The position numbers and the translations under genes are program-made. From Saprospirales bacterium (GTDB taxonomy: Bacteria; Bacteroidota; Bacteroidia; Chitinophagales; Saprospiraceae), in NCBI GenBank assembly GCA_007695035.1, contig REEO01000049.1:1-42282 (forward strand): a DNA stretch of 42,282 bases, written 5' to 3'. The notes beneath the pieces were generated by a model. That model made no database searches and was not told where the DNA came from. It saw only the letters and a list, made by a program, of their open reading frames with translations. Every line of letters starts with the position of its first letter. The stretch's first letter is position 1. Of this stretch, positions 1 to 8,913 are shown piece by piece.

Positions 1-2
1 GT

Positions 3-992
3 GCTCAGCAAAATTTGCACAGGGGAAGAAAGTACAAGCTTCCCGTCACGGTCTGGGAGTACGATGGAACGAGCATTCGATCGACCATTGGGATAGACGA
101 CTGGGATCAGGCAGTAGCCATTCAGAAATACAATGAGCGTCTCGTCAGGTCGGGCATTTTGAGTAAAGACTACCGGGAAGGGGGTGAGTTGTGGGTACCT
201 CATCATCTTTTCGGCTGTGAAGATGAGGGTCCCAGGGCAGTAACTGCAGCGAGCAGAACAATAAATTTCCCACTTTTTGGCCCCCAATATGCAGATGTCG
301 CTGTTAAGAGCAATATGTTGGAGGGTAAGGTTTATTACCTCAAGAGCGGTCACGGCGGCCCTGATCCTGGGGCTATGGGAAATTATAACGGTCACACCAT
401 TTGTGAAGATGAATATTGTTACGATGTAACACTGCGGCTGGCCAGAAGACTTAAAGAACACGGTGCCACTGTCCACCTCATAGTTAAGGATCCCTATGAC
501 GGCATTAGAGACGACAAAATCCTTCTCTGCGACAACGATGAAGTCCATTACGGAAACAGGAGAATTCCCGCCAACCAATTGGCGCGTTTGAGAGACCGTG
601 CGAGGATTGTGAATCAACTTTACAGGCAGGAGCAAAACAATGGCGAGAAGGAGCACCTAAAGTTGTCAATTCACATTGATTCAAGGCCTCCCAACCAAAG
701 GCAGGATGTTTTTTTCTACCACTATAACCACAGCAGACAGGGAAGACAAGCAGCTCAACAATTACACTCGGTTTTCAGGGAAAAATACAATCTACACCGT
801 CCTTCCAGACCCTACAGAGGGACCGTGTCGGGGCGAAATTTGTACATTTTGCGGACCACTGCCCCACCAGCTGTAATGATTGAACTGGCCAACATAAGAA
901 ACCAAAACGACCTCATGCGGGTTATTTTACCTTACAATAGGCAAGCTTTAGCAGATTGGATATTTGAAGGACTGGCCGGTTTCAGCCCCTAA
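3..992 (+). CDS. N-acetylmuramoyl-L-alanine amidase, 5'-truncated by the window edge
   Basis: Zinc-dependent amidase (Amidase_3 type) that cuts the bond between N-acetylmuramic acid and the stem peptide of peptidoglycan in the periplasm. The frame is open from base 3 and the first possible start inside the window (TTG at 15) lies in what looks like conserved sequence, so the true start and signal peptide are probably upstream. The first ~65 residues resemble a LysM-like segment (pattern IQKYN...LWVP). The catalytic domain follows: SGHGGPDPGA holds the first zinc His, CEDEYCYD the zinc Glu, LSIHIDS the second His, and VMIELANIRN the catalytic Glu. All expected ligands are present. The family call is firm; cell-division or other specific roles cannot be read from the sequence. 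Confidence 0.9.
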   Translation, partial: AQQNLHRGRKYKLPVTVWEYDGTSIRSTIGIDDWDQAVAIQKYNERLVRSGILSKDYREGGELWVPHHLFGCEDEGPRAVTAASRTINFPLFGPQYADVAVKSNMLEGKVYYLKSGHGGPDPGAMGNYNGHTICEDEYCYDVTLRLARRLKEHGATVHLIVKDPYDGIRDDKILLCDNDEVHYGNRRIPANQLARLRDRARIVNQLYRQEQNNGEKEHLKLSIHIDSRPPNQRQDVFFYHYNHSRQGRQAAQQLHSVFREKYNLHRPSRPYRGTVSGRNLYILRTTAPPAVMIELANIRNQNDLMRVILPYNRQALADWIFEGLAGFSP

Positions 993-1328
993 GCAAAACA
1001 GTTTTCGGTATCCTCTTAAATCCTCGGATCCAGACCGTTATCAATAATTCCACCTAACACTTTGGTATTAACCTCGCGGACTTTCCCAATCTCCAAAAGT
1101 AATTTGATGGCAATTTACACTGAATGCCATTCCGCTAAAGTGTGGTGTATAAGCTGAGTTACCTGGATTGGATTTTTTCCTCCTAAATCATTTGTAGAAT
1201 TTCACCTTTTTCATGTGCCCGAAAGATAAAGCTACTTCAACTTGCATTTGGGGACTTTTTAGACAGACATGCTCAATATCTGTGTGGCATCCATTCTGGT
1301 TTTTTTCAGTGCTCTCTTGTGAAATAGA
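993..1328. other. Intergenic stretch without a recognisable gene
   Basis: About 340 bases lie between the amidase stop and the terminator hairpin at 1329. I find no ORF with a family resemblance, no tRNA-like fold and no clear TAnnTTTG promoter. It is AT-rich and probably only 3' untranslated sequence. Confidence 0.5.
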
Positions 1329-1380
1329 AAAGTGCTTCAGCGGATTATATTTCCATCCAACTGAAGCACTTTGTTTTTTC
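1329..1380. terminator. Strong intrinsic terminator between convergent genes
   Basis: Perfect 12-bp inverted repeat, AAAGTGCTTCAG at 1329-1340 and CTGAAGCACTTT at 1361-1372, with a 20-base loop. The plus strand continues as GTTTTTT. It sits ~60 bases past the minus-strand T9SS cargo gene and ~340 past the amidase. It may work in both directions, but the better T-run is on the plus strand. Confidence 0.8.
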
Positions 1381-1432
1381 AGGTGTATTTGACTGACACT
1401 AAAGATTCATACCGGTCTTTAACCAAAAACCG

Positions 1433-4400
1433 CTATCTCACAATATTGACACTACCGGTTTCGACATACTCGCCTCCGCAATTGCACATCACATAGAGGT
1501 GGTAGCCATAAGCGCCCGCAGGAGCTTGTTTGCCGTCAAAGAACCCGTCCCAGCCATCTTCCTGGTCATCGGTCTCAAAAACCTTTTGTCCGTAGCGATT
1601 ATAGATCATAAGCTCGACCTTAATAATGTGAACTCCGCGCACGTAGAGTACATCGTTCGTACCGTCTCCATTGGGAGAAAAAGCATTGGGTAAAAACACA
1701 TACGGTGGCTCACAAGGTAATACAATAACTTCAACTGTTACTGAGTCACCAGCTATACAGCCATACTCATCCTCTACTTCTACATAGTAGGTGGTCGTTT
1801 TTTCCGGGGAAGCCACCGGATCCTTAATATTCGTGTCAGATAGGGTCAATTCGGCGGAGGTGTCTGTCCAGGTGTAATCCCAGAAAGGACTCCCATTCAG
1901 TACATCCAGGTTGGATTCCTCTCCTTTAATTATTTCATCCGGAATTGCGATTGCTATTATTATATCACTCAAGTCCCTTGGAGAGACCTGCACGGATTTG
2001 ACTTCTGTACACCCAGCCTCATTGGTAACCGCAACCGTGTAGGTGGTCGGACCATCCGGTACTATATGTAAAGTATCATCCCGGTGACCGGAAACAATCG
2101 ATGGGTGGTCCATCCATTCGATGATGTATTGCTCATCAGGATCAAGCCCGGTAATGACAATAATGGTAGGCTCCAGGACACATAATGTATCCTCCGCTCC
2201 AACTTCAAAATCAAAGTCAAGAGGGTCAAAAATCACCGGAATGACCTGGGTGCGCTGACAACCAAATTCATCGGTAACCACTACTGTATAAAATTCCGAC
2301 TCACCGGCTTCAACCACAATCTCCCTGGTGCTGTCTATTACATTGCCCTGATCATCCGTCCAAACTATACTCACCGGTATGGTATCAGGTTGCACATCCA
2401 CATCGAGTGTAAACTCGCCCTCTTCGCATTGAAGTAAGGTATCGACGCTGGTTTCAATCTCAAACTCAGGCGGAATTACAATATCAATGGTGTCAAACAA
2501 GATGCAGGTCGTGTCGGCATCAGGATCAAATACAATCACAGTAACCCGCGTATCCTCATCCACCTGCACTACCTGAGTAGCCGCCTCCGGATCATCAAAC
2601 AATTCCGGAGGGCTCCATTCGTAAACCAAATTGGGATCTCCGCCCGGATTGAGGGTAACTTCTTCTCCAAAGCACGATATAACAGTATCCTGAAGATTGA
2701 TATCGAAGAAATTGATAACTATCTCAGCTTGTGAAGTGTCGGGACAAAAGCCAAGAGAACGAAGCACAACCGTATAGATACCCTCTTCTTCGTAAGTATG
2801 GGTCGGATTGCGTTCAGTACTTGTATTCCCATCACCAAAATCCCAGACCACGGGAAAACTCCCTCCGGTGGTAATGGTAAATTGCACGGTGCTGTCTCCG
2901 CAGCGATAATCGTATTCAAAGTCCACCTCCTCAAAGGGGTGAAACTCAACCACTATGGAATCTCGCAACTCACAACCAAATTGATTGACAGCATCAAAAT
3001 AAAGTGTCTCCACAATCGGCACATCACTGAATACCTCTATTTGAAGTTGATCCAGGTCTCCGACTATTATGTCATTCGGCTCCCAAATTATAGATACGGT
3101 GTCCAGTGGGTCTATATTCACTAAATTGATAATCCCGGTTTCGCCCATGCAAAAATCGTATTTATCCTGGTACTGGAGATTCACTATAAAACTCCTCAGG
3201 TTAACACTGTCTCTAATCAGACATTCGCTGATGGTATCTATTCCGGTAAAATACACCGTTTGGCTGATGGGGACATCAATGATAAGTGTATCTCCCTGCC
3301 CAATCAAATCACTGTAGTCGTCATCGCTGTACCAATTTCCACTTCCGGGCACCATGCCTTTCGCAACTACAATTCGCTGGATATCACAACTGTCTGCAAT
3401 ATCTGTGAAGACAAACTCACTCACCGGCTTTACAATTACCATAACTGAATCCTCAAGTGTGCATATCCCATCGGTTACCGCAACCCGGTAAAGCCTGCTG
3501 GAATCAATGGAAACCAGTGGGCTGTGCGGATTCGATAAATCCAGCCCCTCCACGGGATCCCATGTGTATGTCAGTCCCGGATCGCTTTGTGCGACTATTT
3601 CGGTAGGTTCGAACGGACATACTTCTACAGTGTCTCCTAAAAACTCAAAGTCTATAATATTTAGCTGGATATTCTCTTTAGTCAAAGAGTTTGTGCAGCC
3701 ATTGGAAGATAGAAGCTCCAAGGTTATATCGATGGTGAGTGGGTCCCTAAATATCCATTGCGGCAAACTGTCATTCGACACTAATATGGTATCTCCAGTA
3801 TCCACAATCCAGGTCCACTCAACAATGTGGCCAATCGTATCAATACTTTTGTCAATGGGAGCAAGTACGAGTGAATCCACGCACTCATCCAGAACCACAT
3901 CAAAATCAGGAATCAATCCATTTATCTGTACATCGATTGGCTTGGTCAATGTATCAAAACAGAGCGTATCCAAAGCTGCCACCAGGGTCACATAATATCT
4001 GCCGGTATCCGGAAATGTATAGGGCGGCGGGTCTTCTTCATGGGTGAAAAATTCGGGGCCATCCCCACTATCTACAAACCACTGATAATTATCGGCATCC
4101 ACACTGGTATTGAAAAAGGTCACGGTACGGTCCTCATCACAGAGTACCTCAGGCAATTCAAAATCTGCTATTGGACCCTGTTCACAGCTCCTCACATTCA
4201 TTTCAAAATCCCGTCTAAAAGTATTGATCCGCATACCATCCCTGTATTCATCTATGCATATACCCACCAAAAATTGCCCATTGATTAATGGAGTACCTGT
4301 CAACACTCCTGTTTCCGGGTCAATGGTCAGCGGGTCGTCAGGATTTCCGAGCATATCGGAGGTAGAGTAAGTAGAATGTACCCAGGTCACGGGATTATAG

Positions 4401-5248
4401 GCAGAGTCAACTGTATTATTGGGAGGCACATTGGGAGGTTGAGGTTTGGAAGTACCCAAACTTGCACCTGTTAATGGTGCACACAGCCTGTAAACAATAG
4501 AATCACCGTCTATATCAGGACCTCCCTGTTCTACTTCTAGTGGAACACCTCTACAATAATACAAGGGAGGGAAATCAGCCAGTTCAGGTGCAGAATTACA
4601 ACTTATCCGGGCCTCACGGCTGAACTTAAGCATTAATGACATACCCGTTTCAAGTGGATCTTCAATGTTATCTAAAATTTGATTCCGGCAGCAGCGCTGA
4701 TACACAAAGTACAAGTCCTCGACATCTCGATTGAACCTATGCAAAACCGTTCTATACACAGCGCGCTCAATACACAAATCCCCGGGTTGGCGATCATCCA
4801 GACAGGTTGCGGGAATTATTTCCTGAATGGTGTCAGTATCAATTAATGGTATATCGAATCCCTGAGGACCGAGAGACCCTCCCCCCCCCACTACATCAAA
4901 GAGATTTTTTCCATTCCTACTGAACCTCCCAGTCCTCTCGTTTCTTACAAACACTCCTATCGAAGCCGGATCATCAAAAACGGCGCCATCCTGAGCATTA
5001 TCACAATCTCTCAAAACAATGAGTTGAATCTCAAACCTACCGTCTCCCAGGCAGCGATAAGTAAGTTCTCCTCCCACGATATGGGTAGCCATTACTTCAA
5101 CCGGAGTAGCCCAAAAGAACAGCATTGCAACAAAGACCAGGGTTGCACGGAGCAACTTTCTTCTCAGTCCTGATTTTCTCTTCAAATGTATGTTGGTATC
5201 TTGCATTTCTCTTACTTTGGAATTAGAAACTAACGCATCCCTGATCAT
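1433..5248 (-). CDS. Giant T9SS cargo protein with PKD-type repeats and type B (gliding-motility) C-terminal sorting domain
   Basis: Predicted 1271-residue secreted or cell-surface protein. A hydrophobic signal segment lies around residues 33-54 and is followed by the THIVGGELTYRC start typical of large Bacteroidota surface proteins. The middle is a string of Ig/PKD-like beta domains; the clearest PKD (VVWDFGDGNTS) is near residue 800. The last ~90 residues (from VFLPNAFSPNGDG, with IYNRYGQKVFET and APAGAYGYHLYV) match the gliding-motility-associated C-terminal domain that directs export through T9SS. The ATG at 5248 overlaps the stop of the upstream PorE-like gene (ATGA), suggesting translational coupling; Met15 is an alternative start. 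Codons 120-123 contain a run of nine G, so the gene is a candidate for slippage. The ligand or surface role is unknown. Confidence 0.92.
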   Translation of the reverse strand: MIRDALVSNSKVREMQDTNIHLKRKSGLRRKLLRATLVFVAMLFFWATPVEVMATHIVGGELTYRCLGDGRFEIQLIVLRDCDNAQDGAVFDDPASIGVFVRNERTGRFSRNGKNLFDVVGGGGSLGPQGFDIPLIDTDTIQEIIPATCLDDRQPGDLCIERAVYRTVLHRFNRDVEDLYFVYQRCCRNQILDNIEDPLETGMSLMLKFSREARISCNSAPELADFPPLYYCRGVPLEVEQGGPDIDGDSIVYRLCAPLTGASLGTSKPQPPNVPPNNTVDSAYNPVTWVHSTYSTSDMLGNPDDPLTIDPETGVLTGTPLINGQFLVGICIDEYRDGMRINTFRRDFEMNVRSCEQGPIADFELPEVLCDEDRTVTFFNTSVDADNYQWFVDSGDGPEFFTHEEDPPPYTFPDTGRYYVTLVAALDTLCFDTLTKPIDVQINGLIPDFDVVLDECVDSLVLAPIDKSIDTIGHIVEWTWIVDTGDTILVSNDSLPQWIFRDPLTIDITLELLSSNGCTNSLTKENIQLNIIDFEFLGDTVEVCPFEPTEIVAQSDPGLTYTWDPVEGLDLSNPHSPLVSIDSSRLYRVAVTDGICTLEDSVMVIVKPVSEFVFTDIADSCDIQRIVVAKGMVPGSGNWYSDDDYSDLIGQGDTLIIDVPISQTVYFTGIDTISECLIRDSVNLRSFIVNLQYQDKYDFCMGETGIINLVNIDPLDTVSIIWEPNDIIVGDLDQLQIEVFSDVPIVETLYFDAVNQFGCELRDSIVVEFHPFEEVDFEYDYRCGDSTVQFTITTGGSFPVVWDFGDGNTSTERNPTHTYEEEGIYTVVLRSLGFCPDTSQAEIVINFFDINLQDTVISCFGEEVTLNPGGDPNLVYEWSPPELFDDPEAATQVVQVDEDTRVTVIVFDPDADTTCILFDTIDIVIPPEFEIETSVDTLLQCEEGEFTLDVDVQPDTIPVSIVWTDDQGNVIDSTREIVVEAGESEFYTVVVTDEFGCQRTQVIPVIFDPLDFDFEVGAEDTLCVLEPTIIVITGLDPDEQYIIEWMDHPSIVSGHRDDTLHIVPDGPTTYTVAVTNEAGCTEVKSVQVSPRDLSDIIIAIAIPDEIIKGEESNLDVLNGSPFWDYTWTDTSAELTLSDTNIKDPVASPEKTTTYYVEVEDEYGCIAGDSVTVEVIVLPCEPPYVFLPNAFSPNGDGTNDVLYVRGVHIIKVELMIYNRYGQKVFETDDQEDGWDGFFDGKQAPAGAYGYHLYVMCNCGGEYVETGSVNIVR
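4881..4889 (-). repeat. G9 homopolymer inside the T9SS cargo gene
   Basis: Nine consecutive C on the plus strand (nine G in the coding sense) cover the last base of codon 120 through the second base of codon 123, giving Val-Gly-Gly-Gly. Translating by hand, a one-G gain meets TGA and a one-G loss meets TAA, each within about 17 codons. Either change would truncate the protein just after its N-terminal region. Confidence 0.85.
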
Positions 5249-7674
5249 TGCCCCACTTTTATTTTAACAATCTCCACGCGCCTCTCTTTGGATGCACCCA
5301 AACTGTATATGGAATTTCGCTCGTCGTCCAAATCTCCAATTACATCAGGTGGTGCCTGAGTCGAACCGAATGACTCCTCACGGATATTCAAAAGACCCTC
5401 ATCCAGGTACTGCACCAAAATCCCATCCTCGTATTCTCTCAATTCATTGATCACACTATTCACACGTCTGAACCCAAGAATCAAATTGTATTCTCGAGAG
5501 GCTCTGGGCGAAGCATAACCCTTTAGATGGATATCCACCCGGTCACCGGCTTCAAGGTGCGGAACCAATACTTCCAGGAAACTGGCCAGGTCATCATAAC
5601 CCTTCTTGAGCTCGGTTTCAAAAAATCTGTTGAGTCTCAGTGCTTCTTCATCCCTCTCCTCTCCCTCGAGTGGCTCGGTGTAATGCTCTATGAATTTATC
5701 CTTTTTTGCATAATACGGCCCAAATGTCTCTGAATACTTCACATCTGTTTGCCTACTCCATGACCTTCGGTCCGGTTCATCATTGTCAAAATACAGCACC
5801 AGTGGCAGGAAGTCTGCTAAATCTCCAATATTTAGATAAAGACGTTTTTCAATTCGGTCTAAACCGGCGTAATCCTCCGGCTCCAGCAACTCAGTGGCAC
5901 TTGTGTAACCCTTTCTATTGGCTACAATGCGATAAGTGAAGCCACGCTGGATTGGGAAGTTAAAGTTATTGGAATCAGGATTGGTGTACTCCTGCCTTTC
6001 TCTGTCAAGATCATCAGTATTGATGACTGCAACCTCTACACCCAACAAGGGCATTCTGGTTCTCGCATCAAAAACCAGCACATCCAACTCAAGCTGGTCG
6101 GGTCGCAGGTATATTTGCTTGACAATTTCATCTTCGTCTTCTTCCAGCTGTCTGGTATCGAAGTAAATGGTATCGGGCATATAGCCCTCTTTTTCAGTTA
6201 CTACCATGTACTCCCGGTCACGGTCCAATGGAAAACGATACTCCACCTCATCCGGTGAGTAGTGTTCAATCACCAAATTTTCCGGATCGGCTCTGTCCAC
6301 CAATCTCACAACAGCACCAGGCAAGGAATCTCTGGTCACTGCATCAAAGGTCTGTGTGATCAGATGTACCGTAGGCAGTATGTCCATTTCATATATATCA
6401 AAACAGCATGCCTCTTTTTCCTCATCTACGAAAAAGGATTGCTCTCTGTTGGATGAAAACAAAGCCGTGCGGCTGTCATCAGATAGAGTGTAATAAATTT
6501 CATCGTAGCTGGTATTGAGTGGGTAGCCCAGGTGAGTAATATCTCCCCATTGCCCGTTCTCATCATAAGCTTTGTAGATATCAAATCCACCGAGTCCCTT
6601 TCTACCCTCACTTGAAAAATACAAGGTGTGTGTGGCGTAGTGGTAAAATGGGGTTATGTCATCTTCCTCCGTATTAATTGACTCCACATTAAATGGAATT
6701 CCGAACTCGCCGTCGTCAAGTATCTCCACTGCCCAAATATCCATCCCACCAGCACCTCCAGGCCGATCCGAAACAAAGTAAAGTACTTCCCGCATGGTCA
6801 TAGGATCAAGTCCTACCGACGGTTGGGTGGCGGTATAACCCTCAACATTGATGGTATCGGGCAATCTTACTGCAGCGCCCCACTTACCATCTTCAATGTC
6901 TCGGTAATAGAGTCCACAGTTTATCTGTCTTCCGGTCACATAATCGCATATGGTATAATATACGCGGTCCATTTCCGGTGTAAATGCATTGTGGGCAGTA
7001 TGTCTGCCCGGCAAATTAATGGTATCTGGCAGTGGTTCTGCAAATTCTCCATCCGATTTCAAAATATGTGTTATCGGACGGGGAGGGATGTAATCATCTT
7101 CAGGATTGTCGAATTGCATGGACGAGAAATAGATGGTATCATCCACATTGACTGCGCCGAATTCAGTAAAGGGTGTGTTGATTTCTGAACCCGTATGATT
7201 AATAATAAACTCTTCCACGGGGTTATCGACAATGTCAATCGCCCATCGAGAGGCTTCCATTAACCTTCGGGCGTGTTTAGTGTATTCTTCGTCATCTCCC
7301 TCAAATTCACTAAGGTAAATACTAAAGTGTTCTGCGGCTCCTTCGTACTTACCCTGTCTCATCTTCATCAGAGCGAGGTAAAAGCCGGCATTGGGATACT
7401 CTCCCTCTGTCTGTAAATCAAATACCCTGGCGTAATGCTCCTCAGCTAGGCGAAACGCATTAAACAATCTGGCGGATCGGGCCACATTGTATATTTGATC
7501 GATGTTGCTCGTGTCAAACTCCAACGCATTGCTGTGAAAAACCAGCGCCGAGTAAAAATCCTCGTTCTCCTCTGCTTCATCGGCTGCTTGCAAAAAGGCA
7601 TTCAGTGTCTGCGCCTGGGTTAAAGCCGGAAAAAAAAGCAGTGAAAACAATATCAGGTAACTGTATAATTTCAT
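5245..7674 (-). CDS. PorE-like outer-membrane-associated protein (TPR, PD40 propeller, CRD, OmpA-like)
   Basis: 809 residues from ATG 7674; a TTG at 7683 would add three residues but is less likely. A signal peptide (about 20 residues ending TQAQ) is followed by TPR-like helices (to ~150) and PD40/WD40-like blades (~150-430; for example YFSSMQF, LYFVSDRPGG, LYFSSEGRKG). Two carboxypeptidase-regulatory-like domains follow (~435-600), then an OmpA-like end with GYASPRASREYNL near residue 721. This order matches PorE, a T9SS component of Porphyromonas proposed to link the machinery to peptidoglycan. The OmpA loop is the SPRA variant lacking the usual Asp, so peptidoglycan binding may differ. It lies between a PorP-like gene (13 bases upstream) and a T9SS cargo gene (overlapping). 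Paralogues with the same domains exist, so it may serve this cargo specifically. Confidence 0.85.
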   Translation of the reverse strand: MKLYSYLILFSLLFFPALTQAQTLNAFLQAADEAEENEDFYSALVFHSNALEFDTSNIDQIYNVARSARLFNAFRLAEEHYARVFDLQTEGEYPNAGFYLALMKMRQGKYEGAAEHFSIYLSEFEGDDEEYTKHARRLMEASRWAIDIVDNPVEEFIINHTGSEINTPFTEFGAVNVDDTIYFSSMQFDNPEDDYIPPRPITHILKSDGEFAEPLPDTINLPGRHTAHNAFTPEMDRVYYTICDYVTGRQINCGLYYRDIEDGKWGAAVRLPDTINVEGYTATQPSVGLDPMTMREVLYFVSDRPGGAGGMDIWAVEILDDGEFGIPFNVESINTEEDDITPFYHYATHTLYFSSEGRKGLGGFDIYKAYDENGQWGDITHLGYPLNTSYDEIYYTLSDDSRTALFSSNREQSFFVDEEKEACCFDIYEMDILPTVHLITQTFDAVTRDSLPGAVVRLVDRADPENLVIEHYSPDEVEYRFPLDRDREYMVVTEKEGYMPDTIYFDTRQLEEDEDEIVKQIYLRPDQLELDVLVFDARTRMPLLGVEVAVINTDDLDRERQEYTNPDSNNFNFPIQRGFTYRIVANRKGYTSATELLEPEDYAGLDRIEKRLYLNIGDLADFLPLVLYFDNDEPDRRSWSRQTDVKYSETFGPYYAKKDKFIEHYTEPLEGEERDEEALRLNRFFETELKKGYDDLASFLEVLVPHLEAGDRVDIHLKGYASPRASREYNLILGFRRVNSVINELREYEDGILVQYLDEGLLNIREESFGSTQAPPDVIGDLDDERNSIYSLGASKERRVEIVKIKVGQ

Positions 7675-7687
7675 TGGGATCAATTGT

Positions 7688-8716
7688 TTAGAATATAGGA
7701 CAGGTCTTAAAATTATGCAATGGCCTAACCTTGGTTATAATATATCTAAAAGATATTTCCGGCCCACCATAGCGCTGGGTAGCGACTCTAAAGTCCGACA
7801 AGTTGATATCGTAGCTCACACCCACATACCAACTGTTGAAATCAAAACCAATCATTGGAACCACCGCGTCAACCTCTTCATCATTTATTCTCGCCATACC
7901 ACCGATGTCCATAATAAACTGCCTTCCTCTTTGCTGATTGATGTGAAAGCTCAATAACAATGCAGGAACATATTCATGCGCAGATCCCTGAAACTGGGCC
8001 ATCCCCTTTACTTTCAGATCCAGTAATTCACTCAACTGGAAACTGGAAGCAAGTAAAACCGTAAATCTATTGGGCCAATCTATGTCCCCATCATCATAAA
8101 ATGTGTGATCAGGTGAATTGATGTGGTGAATCGCACCACCGATATTCAGGTTTGTTCTACCAGTTCTCTGCCATCTGTAATTAACTCCGGCACCCAAAGT
8201 ACCAAAAGAAAAACCGTGACGTCCATCGTCAAAAGGCTCTCCACTCGAAAGCGCAGGATTGAACATCAATCCATCAAACTGATTGTCCCATTGCAAATTA
8301 TCGCCGTAGTGAAATGAGCGGTTCAGATAACTACCCTGCACACCAATGGTCAGAAGGTTGTTTTCATCCCGGGCAGCTGTGTAAGATAGGGACAATCCAG
8401 CCTGAAGCGTAACCATACGCGAGTCACCGGATTTATCGTAATTTAGTAGAAGTCCACCACTGAAAAAATTATCCGGATTTCGGGGGTTAATGAATTTCTG
8501 ATCGTAACTCCCTGAAAATGTCAGATACGGAACCGGCACCGAATACCATTGATGGCGGTAATTGGCATAAATCCGTTGATCCCCGTTAAATATCCCAGTC
8601 AATGCCGGATTTTTATTCAGCGGACTGTTAAAAAATTGGCTGTAATGAAGGTCCTGTCCCTGGAGAGCGAACCCACCGAGGACCACAAAGACCAGTAACA
8701 AAAGACTGATTCTCAT
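7688..8716 (-). CDS. PorP/SprF family type IX secretion membrane protein
   Basis: Predicted 342-residue outer-membrane beta-barrel. An upstream TTG (8734) is in frame, but ATG 8716 directly precedes an ideal signal peptide (MRISLLLLVFVVLGG...LQG), so I prefer it. The mature start DLHYSQFFNSPLNKNPALTG is the hallmark of the PorP/SprF family, which pairs with type B sorting-domain cargo; alternating beta strands run to the C-terminus. It is the first gene of the three-gene unit porP-like, porE-like, cargo. Known family members anchor or help export individual type B proteins, so the natural inference is that this one serves the 1271-residue protein two genes downstream. Confidence 0.92.
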   Translation of the reverse strand: MRISLLLLVFVVLGGFALQGQDLHYSQFFNSPLNKNPALTGIFNGDQRIYANYRHQWYSVPVPYLTFSGSYDQKFINPRNPDNFFSGGLLLNYDKSGDSRMVTLQAGLSLSYTAARDENNLLTIGVQGSYLNRSFHYGDNLQWDNQFDGLMFNPALSSGEPFDDGRHGFSFGTLGAGVNYRWQRTGRTNLNIGGAIHHINSPDHTFYDDGDIDWPNRFTVLLASSFQLSELLDLKVKGMAQFQGSAHEYVPALLLSFHINQQRGRQFIMDIGGMARINDEEVDAVVPMIGFDFNSWYVGVSYDINLSDFRVATQRYGGPEISFRYIITKVRPLHNFKTCPIF

Positions 8717-8765
8717 CCGTAATAGTATTTTCAATACAACTGGTTTATTTATTTTACACCTGTGC

Positions 8766-8773
8766 TATCTTTG
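8766..8773 (+). promoter_or_regulatory. Candidate -7 promoter element for nnr
   Basis: TATCTTTG matches the Bacteroidota -7 consensus TAnnTTTG and faces the nnr gene, 140 bases upstream of its ATG. No clear TTTG -33 box is seen at the expected spacing. I found no equally good element for the divergent porP-like gene. Confidence 0.4.
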
Positions 8774-8913
8774 TAAAAAATCACCAAAGACACACTTCAA
8801 GCACATTATTATCTGCAAAAACCGTACTACCTTTTTAAATATGGCCTAATGTCTCTTCAAATCACAAGATAACAATTAAACAATTTTCGCCAAAAATTAA
8901 TTTCCTGAACATA

